Positions 37,921 to 50,500 of a stretch of 64,000 bases of DNA are shown in pieces. Origin of the DNA: Pseudogemmatithrix spongiicola (GTDB lineage Bacteria; Gemmatimonadota; Gemmatimonadetes; Gemmatimonadales; Gemmatimonadaceae); NCBI RefSeq assembly GCF_030623445.1, contig NZ_CP130613.1:2604001-2668000 (forward strand), in the 5' to 3' direction. The position numbers and the translations under genes are program-made. Each line of letters begins with the position of its first letter. The first letter of the stretch is position 1. The notes beneath the pieces were generated by a model that was not told the origin of the DNA, searched no databases, and saw only the letters and a program-made list of their open reading frames with translations.

Positions 37921-39042
37921 ATGTCCTCGCCCGCCGCCAGCCTCCCCCCCAAGCTCGCCCTCGTCCTCGGCGGCGGCGGGCTCAAGGGCTTTGCGCACAT
38001 CGGCGTGCTCAAGGCCTTCGAGGAGCGCGGCATCCAGCCGACGGTGGTCGCGGGCACGAGCATCGGCTCGCTGATCGCCGCGGCCTACGTGGGCGGCATG
38101 CCCATCCGCGAGATGGTGCGGCGCGCCAAGGCGCTCACCAAGCAGGACCTGTTCCGCATCAATCACGTGGGCATGGTGACGAAGCGGATGCTCTCGCCGT
38201 CGCTGTATCTCGCGCGGCCGCTGGAGAAGCTCATCGAGGAAATCGTCCCCGCCGGGACCTTCCGGGAGCTCCCGCGCCGATTGCTGGTGAATACGGTGGA
38301 CCTCGAGAGTGCGGCACAGGTGCTGTTCGGGCTCCCCGGCCTCGAAGACGTGTCCGTCCGCGAGGCGGTATATGCCTCCTGCGCGCTGCCGGGGTTCTTC
38401 CCGCCCGGCATGATCGCCGGCCGGACCTGCGCGGACGGCGGCATCGCCGACAACGTGCCGGCGCTCGCCTCATCGCACGGCATGGACGCGGTCATCGCAG
38501 TGGATGTGGGCAGCTCGAACATCGCGCGGGCGCGGCGCATCGGGCAGAAGGGATTCGCCGCCATCTACGTGCGCAGCGCACAGATCATGATGAAGTCGCT
38601 GCAGTCCCAGCAGCTGGCGAACTGGAGCGGCCCGCCGCTGCTGCTGGTCCGGCCCGCCGTGTGGCACTTCAACTGGTTCAGCTTCGGCCACGTGGAGCGG
38701 ATCATCGAACTGGGCTACGAATCGGCGATCGACGCCCTCGACCGGGTCGGCACGTCGCTGCTCCTGGGCGGCGTCTGGCCACGCCGCATGGTGGACGTGC
38801 GCGTCGACCGCGGGGCCTGCACGGGCTGCACGCTCTGCGCGACCCTGGCGCCCCGCTACATGGCGATGGACCAGGACGGAAAGGCGCAGGTGCTGCAGAG
38901 TCCGGTGGAATGGAGCCGCGCCGAGGGCGACTTCGTGCACCACTGCCCGACGAACGCCATCAAGGTCCACGCCATCGAAGACGGCGAGCACCGGTCGACG
39001 ATGGAAATGCCGATCCTCGACGACGCGGCCGACGAGGGCTGA
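37921..39042 (+). CDS. Patatin-like phospholipase fused to a ferredoxin domain
   Basis: 373 residues from ATG at 37921. The patatin domain (about 10-280) has the oxyanion loop GGGGLKG (17-23), nucleophile Ser47 in GTSIG and the catalytic Asp172 in ADGG, so lipase activity is likely. From about 295 a ferredoxin-like module follows: C300, C303 and C306 in CTGCTLC, then C342 in HHCPTNAI, four cysteines spaced for one [4Fe-4S] cluster. No signal peptide is seen, so it is cytoplasmic or membrane-peripheral. The join is in frame without any break. Confidence 0.9.
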   Translation: MSSPAASLPPKLALVLGGGGLKGFAHIGVLKAFEERGIQPTVVAGTSIGSLIAAAYVGGMPIREMVRRAKALTKQDLFRINHVGMVTKRMLSPSLYLARPLEKLIEEIVPAGTFRELPRRLLVNTVDLESAAQVLFGLPGLEDVSVREAVYASCALPGFFPPGMIAGRTCADGGIADNVPALASSHGMDAVIAVDVGSSNIARARRIGQKGFAAIYVRSAQIMMKSLQSQQLANWSGPPLLLVRPAVWHFNWFSFGHVERIIELGYESAIDALDRVGTSLLLGGVWPRRMVDVRVDRGACTGCTLCATLAPRYMAMDQDGKAQVLQSPVEWSRAEGDFVHHCPTNAIKVHAIEDGEHRSTMEMPILDDAADEG

Positions 39043-39158
39043 ACCACGCGCCGCGCGACCTGCACAGGCGCGCGCGCAGCCTTAGATTTCCCGGTAGCCT
39101 GGCTGGTGAGCGACGCTCCCACCCAGTGGCTCCGGTCGAACTCCCCCTAGGACTCGCA

Positions 39159-41918
<2,760 letters not shown>

Positions 41919-41922
41919 CTGC

Positions 41923-42041
41923 AGATGTGAGATGTAAGATGTGAGATGTAAGTGGGGGCTCCGGATGGATCGGAGCCCCTTCGCTTTTTCGTCTCCCTGC
42001 AGTTGCAGTTTCTTACAGCTTACATCTTACAGCTTACATCT
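41923..42041. repeat. Heptamer-arm inverted repeat (GATGTRA) with nested terminator
   Basis: Two 30-base arms (41923-41952 and 42012-42041) pair at about 26 positions. The left arm is GATGTGA-GATGTAA twice in tandem; the right arm is TTACAGC-TTACATC twice. ACTGCAG precedes the left arm and CTGCAGTTGCAGTTT precedes the right arm. It has the same design as the repeat at 13937 with a different 7-base word. Confidence 0.87.
41955..41989 (+). terminator. Intrinsic terminator of acnA
   Basis: A 9-bp stem GGGGCTCCG / CGGAGCCCC with a seven-base loop is followed by TTCGCTTTTT. It lies inside the loop of the heptamer inverted repeat, 36 bases after the acnA stop. Confidence 0.85.
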
Positions 42042-42067
42042 CCTCCTTCTCCCCTCTCCCCCAAAGA

Positions 42068-42961
42068 GTGATCCGAGTCCTCTGGAACCCCGCCTCCGGC
42101 CGTGGCCGCGGCGCCCTCCTCTTCCCTCGTCTTCGCGCCGCCTTCGAAGCGCACGGCCTCCGCGACTTCGTGCAGTCCCAGCGCGAGGGCGACGAGGCGC
42201 GGCTCGTGCGCGAGGCCATCGCCGACGGCGTGCAGACGCTGGTCGTCGCGGGTGGCGACGGGACCTGGGGCAAGAGCGCGGTCGCCTTGGCCCAGGCGGG
42301 CGCCCCCGCCCGCATGGCCTTCGTCGCGGCAGGCACGGGCAACGACTTCGCGAAGAACCTCCGCGCGCCGGCGACGGACGTGGAGGCGATGGCCGCCCTC
42401 ATCGCCAGCGGCGGCGTGGAGCGGCGCGTGGACCTGGGCCGCGTGGACGGCAACTGGTTCGCCAACGTCGCCGGCTTCGGCTTCGACGTCGAAGTGCTCA
42501 TGGCCACCAAGGGCTCGCGCCTGTTGCGCGGCCCGGCGGTCTATGTGGCGGCGGCGCTGGGCCAGCTGTTCAGTTTCGGCGGCATCCCCGTGCGCATCGG
42601 CGGCGTGGCGTCACTCTTCGCACCACGCCGCAATCGGCTCATGCTGGTCTTCGCCAACGGCAAAGAGTTCGGCGGGGCGTTCAAGATCGCGCCCATGGCC
42701 CGCGTGGACGATGGCAAGCTCGACGCCGTGGTCTTCGAGGATGGTATCAAGCTGGGGCGCGTGGCGCTGCTCGCGCGCGCACTCGGCGGGACGCACATCG
42801 GGCATCCCAAGGTCTTTCACAAGGCCGGGGCGGAGTTCGAACTCGAGTTCGATAGCCCCCCAGCGTACGAACTGGACGGGGACCTGCATTTGGCCCCGTC
42901 CAGAGTCGTCACCGTGGCATCGCTGCCCGGGGTGTTGCGGGTCCTCGACTCGCCGACGTGA
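42068..42961 (+). CDS. Diacylglycerol/lipid kinase family protein
   Basis: 297 residues from GTG at 42068. It begins IRVLWNPASGRGRGA, followed by the nucleotide-binding loop VVAGGDGTWG and AAGTGNDFAKNL, the DAGK catalytic-domain motifs. The C-terminal beta-sandwich ends near LDGDLHLAPSRVVTV. It probably phosphorylates diacylglycerol or a related lipid at the inner membrane. Confidence 0.9.
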   Translation: MIRVLWNPASGRGRGALLFPRLRAAFEAHGLRDFVQSQREGDEARLVREAIADGVQTLVVAGGDGTWGKSAVALAQAGAPARMAFVAAGTGNDFAKNLRAPATDVEAMAALIASGGVERRVDLGRVDGNWFANVAGFGFDVEVLMATKGSRLLRGPAVYVAAALGQLFSFGGIPVRIGGVASLFAPRRNRLMLVFANGKEFGGAFKIAPMARVDDGKLDAVVFEDGIKLGRVALLARALGGTHIGHPKVFHKAGAEFELEFDSPPAYELDGDLHLAPSRVVTVASLPGVLRVLDSPT

Positions 42962-43016
42962 AACCCCTTCAGTAAACACGCCAGCGAGCCGAGGCCCGCG
43001 GACTGCTCCCGCTCCG

Positions 43017-43493
43017 CTACCGCGCGATGGCTGCGGCCGTGCGCATCACGCGCACGGCGTCGCGACGGTTGTTCACGCCGAGGCGGCGGAAGATCTGCTC
43101 CAAGTGCCGGCGTACCGTATGCAGGCTGATGCCCAGCGTCTCGGCGATCTGCTGGTTCCGCATGCCCTGCGCGAGACACTCGGCGACCTGCTGCTGCCGG
43201 GCCGTGAGGTCGTCGGGCGATTGGTCCGGCAGGAGCTCCACGCGGAGCGAGCTGCCGGCAAGCCGCGTGGCCACCACCTTCACGGCCCCTGGCTGGGCCG
43301 CTAGCATGCGGGATTCGGCATTGGGGGTCGCGGCGATCACCTGAGCGCTGTCGGGGTCGCGGATCACGGCATCGAGTCCGAGACGCGAGAACAGGACGGT
43401 CACCTCGTGCGCGATGCCCGAGGCCGCGGCATTGTGGGACAGAGTCGCTGTGTGCATGGTGCACCATTCGCCTGGAAAAGTGTTTTCTTCCAT
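43017..43493 (-). CDS. LuxR-type transcriptional regulator
   Basis: 158 residues from ATG at 43493. The C-terminal helix-turn-helix (LTARQQQVAECLAQGMRNQQ, then IAETLGISLHTVRRHLEQIF) is complete. The N-terminal 85 residues are short and have no receiver or PAS motif, so the signal is unknown. It is divergent from the secreted peroxiredoxin with 87 bases between them and may control it or itself. Confidence 0.87.
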   Translation of the reverse strand: MEENTFPGEWCTMHTATLSHNAAASGIAHEVTVLFSRLGLDAVIRDPDSAQVIAATPNAESRMLAAQPGAVKVVATRLAGSSLRVELLPDQSPDDLTARQQQVAECLAQGMRNQQIAETLGISLHTVRRHLEQIFRRLGVNNRRDAVRVMRTAAAIAR

Positions 43494-43580
43494 AGGCCGA
43501 AGTACCTATAGAAGGCCTTGCCTCGCGAAGCTGCCGCCACTTCCTGACATCCTCGCGCCGAACCCACTCCCGGACTTGCT

Positions 43581-44153
43581 ATGCGCTCTCTTGCCTTTCG
43601 CCTTCCCGTCGCGGCTGTCGCGTTCCTGATCGGAGCCGCCACCGTCGAAGCTCAGCAGGCTGCTCCGGCCGGTGGTCCCAAGGTTGGGGACCTCGCTCCG
43701 GACTTCACCCTGCCCGCCGCAACGTTGAATGGGGTGAGTCAAACGCCCGTCAAACTGTCCGATCTGAGGGGTCAGACGGTCGTCATCGCGTTCTATCCTA
43801 GGGCGCGAACCAGGGGTTGTACGGTCCAGATGCAGACCTATCGCGATCAGTTCCAGACTCTGTTCAACAATGGCCGCGGCGTGACCGTCCTCGCGGTCAG
43901 CACCGACCCCGTTGACACCATCGCGGCCTGGGCCCGGGACGAGAAATTCCCCATGACCTTCCTATCCGACCGGGAGGCGACCGTCGGACAGCTGTATGAC
44001 GTGAAGTACCCGGCCATGAACCTCCTCCGCCGCGTGCTGTTCGTGGTCGGACCGGACGGTCGGATCACGCACGTGATGCGTCCGTTCGCCGAGCTGGCGG
44101 CGGACTCCTACACAGAGCTCGGAAACGCGGTAAAGGCTGCGGGCGGGCGGTAG
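43581..44153 (+). CDS. Secreted peroxiredoxin (Bcp/PrxQ type)
   Basis: 190 residues from ATG at 43581. A signal peptide (LPVAAVAFLIGAATVEAQ) directs it to the periplasm. The fold shows GDLAPDFTLPAA and FYPRARTRGCTVQ, with the peroxidatic cysteine in GCT. The resolving cysteine five residues later in PrxQ proteins is missing, so it would work as a 1-Cys peroxidase needing an outside thiol. The usual Pro before GCT is replaced by Arg, which is unusual. Confidence 0.86.
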   Translation: MRSLAFRLPVAAVAFLIGAATVEAQQAAPAGGPKVGDLAPDFTLPAATLNGVSQTPVKLSDLRGQTVVIAFYPRARTRGCTVQMQTYRDQFQTLFNNGRGVTVLAVSTDPVDTIAAWARDEKFPMTFLSDREATVGQLYDVKYPAMNLLRRVLFVVGPDGRITHVMRPFAELAADSYTELGNAVKAAGGR

Positions 44154-44190
44154 TCGGCACCGCAAGCGACCCGCCGCGCGCTGCGGCCTA

Positions 44191-44223
44191 GGGGCCACGC
44201 CGAGTATCCTTCGGCGTGGCCCC
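44191..44223 (+). promoter_or_regulatory. Strong hairpin covering the glycerate kinase start codon
   Basis: A 13-bp perfect stem GGGGCCACGCCGA / TCGGCGTGGCCCC with a seven-base loop lies 37 bases after the peroxiredoxin stop. The GTG start at 44216 is inside its right arm. It may end the upstream transcript, or restrict translation of the kinase. No long T-run follows. Confidence 0.65.
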
Positions 44224-45514
44224 TTCGCATCCGACGCTGCTCCGCATCTTCGAGGCCGGGCTCGCCGCCGCATCACCGACGGAGGCCGTGCGCCGCGCCT
44301 TTCAGGAGCGCGAGGTCACGCTGGAGTTGGGCCGGGACCGGCCGCACTGGATCCTCGCCGTGGGCAAGGCCGCCCCGGCCATGGCTGCCGCCGCCCTCGA
44401 AGCGTGTGCACAGCGCGGGCTTCACGTCGCCGGAGGACTGGTGGTGGGGACGTCGCAGGCGCCGGTCCTTTCCCTGCTCGACCAGCACCCCGGCGATCAC
44501 CCGGTCCCGGGCGTGCGCTCCCGCGACGCGGCGGACCGCGTGGCCGCGTTTGCCGATCGGGTCGGCCGGGACGACGTCGTCCTCGCCTGCATCTCGGGCG
44601 GCACGTCAAGCCTCATCGGCGCGCCGATCGCCGGCGTGCGCGCCGAGGACCTGAGCAGCCTGCACGCCCTGCTCCTGGGTGCCGGGGTGCCGATCGGCCG
44701 CATCAACGCGGTGCGAAAGCGGTTCTCTCGCTGGGGCGCCGGGCGCCTCGCGGCGGCTTTGGACTGCGCGCGCGTCATCCCGATCCTCCTCGCCGACGTG
44801 CCGAACGAGGACCCCTCCATGATCGGCTCCGGACCGTTCTCACCGGACCCGCTCGAGGCCTGGCACGTGGAGCGCATCCTGCGCGACGCGGGCCTCGCGA
44901 TCCAGGTGCCGCTCTCGGTTGCCTCGACGCTCGGCGCGATGCGCGCCGAGGCGGTGGCCGAGACGCCCAAGCCGGGCAGCGAAGTCTTCGCGCGGGTCGA
45001 GCCGCCATTCATCGTGGGCAACAGCGCGGCCCTCGACGCGGCCGCCGGCGAGGCGTCGCGGGCGGGCTACGCGCCTGTGTTGCTCTCGCACACGATCCTC
45101 ACCGGCGACGCCACCGCGGCGGGGCGCGTCATCGCGCACGCCATCGCGAGGGCGCGGCCGGGCAGCTGCCTGATCTGGGGTGGCGAGACGACGGTGCGTC
45201 TGCCGGAGCAGCACGGGTTGGGAGGCCGTTGCCAACAGTTGGCGCTGTCCGCCGCGGAGACGATCGCTGACGTGGGCGTCCGCGCCTCGGTGATCGCCGC
45301 TGGCACCGACGGGCACGATGGACCGGCGCCGTCGATGGGAGCGCTGGTCGATGCTGCGTCGTGGCGGAAGAGTCGTGCGGCAGGGGCAGACCCCGGGCGC
45401 GCGCTACGCCGCTGCGATGCCTACGGCGCCCTGCTCGCCGCCGACGCCATTCTTCCGGCGCGCGACACGGGCACGAACGTCATGGATATCGTGGTAGCGG
45501 TGCGGGAGCGATAG
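44216..45514 (+). CDS. Glycerate 2-kinase (MOFRL/DUF4147 type)
   Basis: 432 residues from GTG at 44216. The N-terminal DUF4147 domain includes ILAVGKAAPAMAAAAL, QHPGDHPVPG and CISGGTSSLIGAPI; the C-terminal MOFRL domain includes IWGGETTVRLP and AAGTDGHDGP. The enzyme phosphorylates D-glycerate to 2-phosphoglycerate. The N-terminus LLRIFEAGLAAASPTEAVRR fits the family start, so the GTG in the hairpin is probably the true start. Confidence 0.9.
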   Translation: MAPSHPTLLRIFEAGLAAASPTEAVRRAFQEREVTLELGRDRPHWILAVGKAAPAMAAAALEACAQRGLHVAGGLVVGTSQAPVLSLLDQHPGDHPVPGVRSRDAADRVAAFADRVGRDDVVLACISGGTSSLIGAPIAGVRAEDLSSLHALLLGAGVPIGRINAVRKRFSRWGAGRLAAALDCARVIPILLADVPNEDPSMIGSGPFSPDPLEAWHVERILRDAGLAIQVPLSVASTLGAMRAEAVAETPKPGSEVFARVEPPFIVGNSAALDAAAGEASRAGYAPVLLSHTILTGDATAAGRVIAHAIARARPGSCLIWGGETTVRLPEQHGLGGRCQQLALSAAETIADVGVRASVIAAGTDGHDGPAPSMGALVDAASWRKSRAAGADPGRALRRCDAYGALLAADAILPARDTGTNVMDIVVAVRER

Positions 45515-45530
45515 GGCGAAATTCCGCCCC

Positions 45531-46469
45531 ATGAGCACCCGCGCCCCGTTTACCGTCGCCGTCATCCAGGACGGCGTTCTCGCGACCCCGCAGCAGACCC
45601 TCGACGCGACCGTCGTCCGCATCCGCGATGCGGCCAAGAAGGGCGCGCAGGTCATCTGCCTCAAGGAACTCTTCAACGCCCCGTACTTCTGCAAAAAGCT
45701 CGACAGCTCGCGCTTCGATCTCGCGGAGCCGGTGGACGGCCAGACGGTCACCACGCTGAGCAAGCTCGCGAAGGAGCTGCAGGTGGTATTGGTCGTGCCG
45801 ATCTACGAGAAGCAGGGTCCGGGCGTGTATCGCAACAGCGCCGTCGTCATCGACGCCGACGGCACGCCGCTGGGCGTGTATCGCAAGATGCACATCCCGC
45901 ACGACCCGCTGTTCGAGGAGAAGTACTACTTCGCGCCGGGTGAGAGCGACAACCCGGTGCAGCCCGCCGGCCTGCGCGGCCCGACGGCCGAAGCCGGCGG
46001 TTTCATGGTCTGGAAGACGCGCTACGCGACGATCGGCGTGCTCATCTGCTGGGACCAGTGGTATCCGGAAGGTGCGCGCATCACGTCGCTGCTCGGCGCG
46101 GACATCCTGTTCTATCCGACGGCGATCGGCTGGCACCCGGCGGAGAAGGCCGAGTGGGGCACGGCGCAGGCCGATGCCTGGCGCACGGCGCAGCGCGCGC
46201 ACGCGATCGCCAACGGGGTATTCGTCGCGGCGCCGAATCGCGTGGGCTTCGAACCCGAGGCGGGCACGGATGGCATCGAGTTCTTCGGGCACAGCTTCAT
46301 CGTGGATCCCTACGGCCGCTACCTCGCGCAGGCCGGCACGGACGAGGACACGCTGATCGCCACCTGCGATCCGGCGCTCATCGAATACACGCGGCGCAAC
46401 TGGCCCTTCCTGCGCGACCGTCGCGTGGATGCCTACGAGCCGATCCTCGCGCGCTGGATCGGGCACTGA
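45531..46469 (+). CDS. aguB: N-carbamoylputrescine amidase
   Basis: 312 residues from ATG at 45531. Nitrilase-fold enzyme with the triad E46 (CLKELFN), K119 (YRKMHIP) and C173 (LICWDQWYPE). The residues around EKYYFAPGE and GWHPAEKAEWG match plant and bacterial AguB. It hydrolyses N-carbamoylputrescine to putrescine, CO2 and ammonia. Its stop overlaps the aguA start (TGATG). Confidence 0.93.
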   Translation: MSTRAPFTVAVIQDGVLATPQQTLDATVVRIRDAAKKGAQVICLKELFNAPYFCKKLDSSRFDLAEPVDGQTVTTLSKLAKELQVVLVVPIYEKQGPGVYRNSAVVIDADGTPLGVYRKMHIPHDPLFEEKYYFAPGESDNPVQPAGLRGPTAEAGGFMVWKTRYATIGVLICWDQWYPEGARITSLLGADILFYPTAIGWHPAEKAEWGTAQADAWRTAQRAHAIANGVFVAAPNRVGFEPEAGTDGIEFFGHSFIVDPYGRYLAQAGTDEDTLIATCDPALIEYTRRNWPFLRDRRVDAYEPILARWIGH

Positions 46470-47575
46470 TGGCGGCAGCGAAGAAGGCCGCGCCGCACGC
46501 GGCGCCCGGCGGCCTGCGGTGGCCCGCCGAATGGGAGCGCCACGACGCGACGTGGATCTCCTGGCCGCACCATGAGCCCGATTGGCCTGGCAAGTTCGGG
46601 CCGATTCCCTGGGTGTACGCGGAGATCGCCCGCGCGCTCGCCGAACACGAGCGCGTGAATATCCTCGTGCACGACGAGAAGACCGAAGAGGAAGCCTGGC
46701 ACTGCCTGCGCATGCACGAGGTCAAGCAAGGCCGCATTCACCTGATGCAGTGCCCCACCGACCGCGTGTGGCTGCGCGACTCCGCGCCGACCTTCGTGCA
46801 CGATGCCAACGGCGACGTGCAGGCCGTGAACTGGGACTTCAACGCCTGGGCCAAGTACGAGAACTTCGCGCGCGACCAGAAGATCGGCGCATTCATCGCC
46901 GACCACACGGGCCTGCCGCTCACGCAACCGCAGCGCCACGACGGCAAGGGTCGCGTCGTGCTGGAGGGCGGCGGCATCGAGACGGACGGCCGCGGCACGA
47001 TGCTCGTGACCGAAGAGTGGCTGCTCACGGACGTGCAGGTCCGCAATCCGGGATTCACGCGCGCCGACTACGAGCGCCTGTTCGCCGAGACGCTGGGCAT
47101 CACCAAGACCATCTGGCTCGGGGAAGGCTGCGTCGGCGACGACACGCACGGTCACGTGGACGACATCGCGCGCTTCGTCGCCCCCGGCGTGATGGTGTTG
47201 GCCCACGAGGAAGACCCGAACGACGAGAATCACGCGCGGTCACTGGACAACGTCCGGCGCCTTGAGGGCGCGACGGATGCCGAGGGCAATCCGATTCGCG
47301 TCGTCACACTGCCCTACCCGCGGCCGGTGATCATGGACGGCGCGCGGCTCCCCGCGAGCTACGCGAACTTCTACATCGCGAACGGGGTAGTCATCGTTCC
47401 GACGTTCAACGACCCGAACGACCGCATCGCGCTGAACACCCTCGCCGAGTTGATGCCCACGCGCCAGATTGTCGGCATCCACGCCGTCGACCTTGTCTGG
47501 GGCCTCGGCACCTTGCACTGCCTCACGCAACAGCAGCCCGCCGCGCGCCACGCGCGCGCCAAACCCACGCGATGA
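46469..47575 (+). CDS. aguA: Agmatine deiminase
   Basis: 368 residues from ATG at 46469. Guanidino-modifying family with RVWLRDSAPTF, EGGGIETDGRGT, DTHGHVDDIARF and catalytic Cys351 in GLGTLHCLTQQQP. It converts agmatine to N-carbamoylputrescine, the substrate of AguB. The overlap with aguB supports one polyamine-forming unit. The stop also overlaps the kinase gene start (ATGA). Confidence 0.94.
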   Translation: MAAAKKAAPHAAPGGLRWPAEWERHDATWISWPHHEPDWPGKFGPIPWVYAEIARALAEHERVNILVHDEKTEEEAWHCLRMHEVKQGRIHLMQCPTDRVWLRDSAPTFVHDANGDVQAVNWDFNAWAKYENFARDQKIGAFIADHTGLPLTQPQRHDGKGRVVLEGGGIETDGRGTMLVTEEWLLTDVQVRNPGFTRADYERLFAETLGITKTIWLGEGCVGDDTHGHVDDIARFVAPGVMVLAHEEDPNDENHARSLDNVRRLEGATDAEGNPIRVVTLPYPRPVIMDGARLPASYANFYIANGVVIVPTFNDPNDRIALNTLAELMPTRQIVGIHAVDLVWGLGTLHCLTQQQPAARHARAKPTR

Positions 47576-50500
47576 CCCACGACGCGCTCCGTTCCGCCCT
47601 CGACGCCCGGCTCGGCGAGCAGTACGAGATCGAGTCGCTGCTGGGCCAGGGCGGCATGGGGAGCGTGTTCCGGGCGATGGACCGGACGCTGCATCGTCCG
47701 GTGGCGATCAAGGTCATCAGCGGCGACGTCGCGCTGAATCCGCAGCTCAAGGAGCGCTTCCTCCTCGAGGCCCGGACGGTCGCGAAGCTGCGGCATCCCA
47801 ACATCGTGGCGGTGTACAGCGCCGGCGAAGCCGACGGCCTGCTGTACTTCGTGATGGAGCTGGTGCCGGGTGAATCGCTGCGCGACCTCCTCACGCGCGA
47901 GGGCACGGTGGCGCCGGAGCGCGGTGAGCGCATCCTGCACGAGCTGGCGATGGCGCTCGACTACGCCCATGCCAACGGCATCGTGCACCGCGACGTGAAG
48001 CCGGAGAACATCCTGCTCGACCGCGACACGGGCCGTGCGATGCTCACCGACTTCGGCGTGGCGCGCGCGCTCGAGAACAGCGGCAACATGACGGGCACGG
48101 GCATGATCCTCGGCAGCCCGCGCTACATGAGTCCCGAGCAGGCCACGGGCGAGAGCACGATCGACGGCCGCAGCGACCTCTACGCGCTGGCGCTGGTGGG
48201 CTACGAGATGTTCACCGGCAAGCCGGTGGTGGACAGCGGCAACGTGGCCGGCATGCTCGTGAAGCATCTCACCGAGACGCCGAAGCCCTTGGGCGAGGCG
48301 GTGCCGAAGGTGCCGGAGGGCACCGCGGTGGCGATCGACCGCGCGCTGGCCAAGGACCGCGACCAGCGTTGGGCCACCGGCCGCGAGATGGCCGAGGTGA
48401 TCGCCGCGAGCTGGACGCCGACGCCGGGTTCGGGGGCGACGCGCGCCATCGGGGCGATGAAGGCCAAGAAGGCGCCGCCCAAGGCGGCCCTCGGCGGCGC
48501 GTTCGTCGCGATCTTCATGTCGTTGCTCACGGTGTTCATCACCTCGCGCGACGACGGCGGCGATCCGCGCAAGAGCTACGCGGTGGTGCCCTTCGACATC
48601 CAGAGCGGCAATGCCGACGTGCAGTGGCTGCGGGACGGCGCCGTGAACATGCTTACCCTCGCGCTGTCGCAGTGGACGGACCTGCAGGTGATGGACTACG
48701 AGCGCACGCTCAAGTACGTGGCCGACGCGGGTGTGGAAGACCGGCGGGTGGACCTGGAGCGCGCGCAGGAGATCGCGCGGCGCGGCGGCGCCGGCACGCT
48801 GGTGATGGGCTCGGTATCGACGACCAGCGACTCGCTGCTCGTCACCGCGCGGCTCTACGACGTGAAGAGCGGAAAGGCGATCAACACCGCGACGCGGGCG
48901 GCGGCGTTGGCGGCGGACCCCCGCAGCTTGTTCGACGACCTCGCGCGGTACCTGCTCGACGTCGCGGGCGGCAGCGCCAGCGCGAGCGTCGACGTCGCGC
49001 GGCAGACGACGACGTCGCTGACGGCGTATCGCGCGTATCTCGACGGCGTGCGCTATCTCAACTCGTGGCGGCTGGCACAGGCCGACTCGGCGCTGCAGGT
49101 GGCCATCGCCGCCGACTCGACCTTCGCGCTCGCCCATCACAAGCGGGCGTTGGCCCTGGGCTGGGGCGACGGCAGCGGTCCGGCGTATCTCGACGCGGCC
49201 CGCCGTGCCGTCGAGCTCTCCGATCGCCTGCCACCACGCCAGCAGGCGCTGGTACGCGGACACCTCGCGCTGGCGGAAGGCTTATCGGGACAGCTCGGGG
49301 CGAGCGGCGCCGCCGATTTGCGCGCCCGCCTGCGGGAGGCGCAGCGCATCTATGAGGAGCTCGTCGCGCGCGACTCGCTGGTGGCCGAAGGCTGGTACGG
49401 ACTGGCCGACGCCTACTTCCACGACCAACTCGCCCCGGGCGACTCGTTGCCGGAGTACTCGCGACGGCTCAACCGGTCCATCTACGGCTTCCGCCGCGCG
49501 ATCGAGATCGACTCCACGTTCCACCTGGCCTACAGCCACTTGGTGCAACAGTACCAGGGGCTGTCGAGTCCACAGACGCAGGGGATTCTCGACGGCGACA
49601 GCGTGATCATCCTGCAGAGCCGCGAGCAGTTGGAGGCGATGGGCGGCCTCGCCGAGTTCGAGCGCCGCCGCATGCGCGCCCGCGACATCGGGCTCGAGAT
49701 GGCGCGCGGCTGGGTGCGCGCGGATCCCGACGCGCCGACGTCGCATTTCGCGCTGGCCAACGGATACTTCGGCGCGGGGCTCGTGGACTCCGCCTTGGCG
49801 GTGATCGACCGCGCGCTGCGCCGACCCGGGCTCGACGCGCCGGGGATGCGCATGCAGCGCGTCTCCTTCCGCTTGCTCGCCGACCAGCCGGTCGAAGCCT
49901 ACGCCGAGTTGCAGGAGATCCTGGCGAGCACCACGCCAGCGACGTTCCGACGCATTCCCGCCAACGAGCGCATCACCGCCGCGGCCATGGCCCTCAACAC
50001 CTCGGCCGCGGTGGGCAACGCGGCGGCCATCGAGCGTATCGTCGCGTTCGTCGAGAGCGTGGACCCGGTCTTCCCCTTCACGCAGTCGCCGACGCGCGAG
50101 ATCTTCACGTGGTACACGGCGGGACTGCGGGTGGGCATGACCGGGAGCGTGACCGGTGCGGATCGCCGCTTGCTCGCCGCCGGCGCGCGGCGTGTCGCGA
50201 GCGGCAGCGAAGGACTGATGGCGCAACTCGCGGCGACCTCCGGCGGCGTGACCTTCATGGCGTATCTCGCCACACGGGATACGCTGTTCTCCAATACCAT
50301 CCGGCGCATGCCGGGCGGCGCAAACATCCAGCACACCGACCTCGACGCCCTCGAGGCGCTGACGCGCGGTGACACGGCCACCGCCCGCGACCTCGCGTCG
50401 CGCTACACGCCGCCCGACAGCCTCAAGACGGCCCGGTTCGGTTTCGCCGGCCTGCGCGCCTACGCGCGCGCCGAAGTCCTCGCCGCGGTCGGCAACACCG

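Noticed and set aside
37986-38002. GGGCTTTGCG, similar to the GEMM core in reverse
   Set aside because: It is inside the patatin oxyanion loop codons and lacks the GNRA stem and the closing block.
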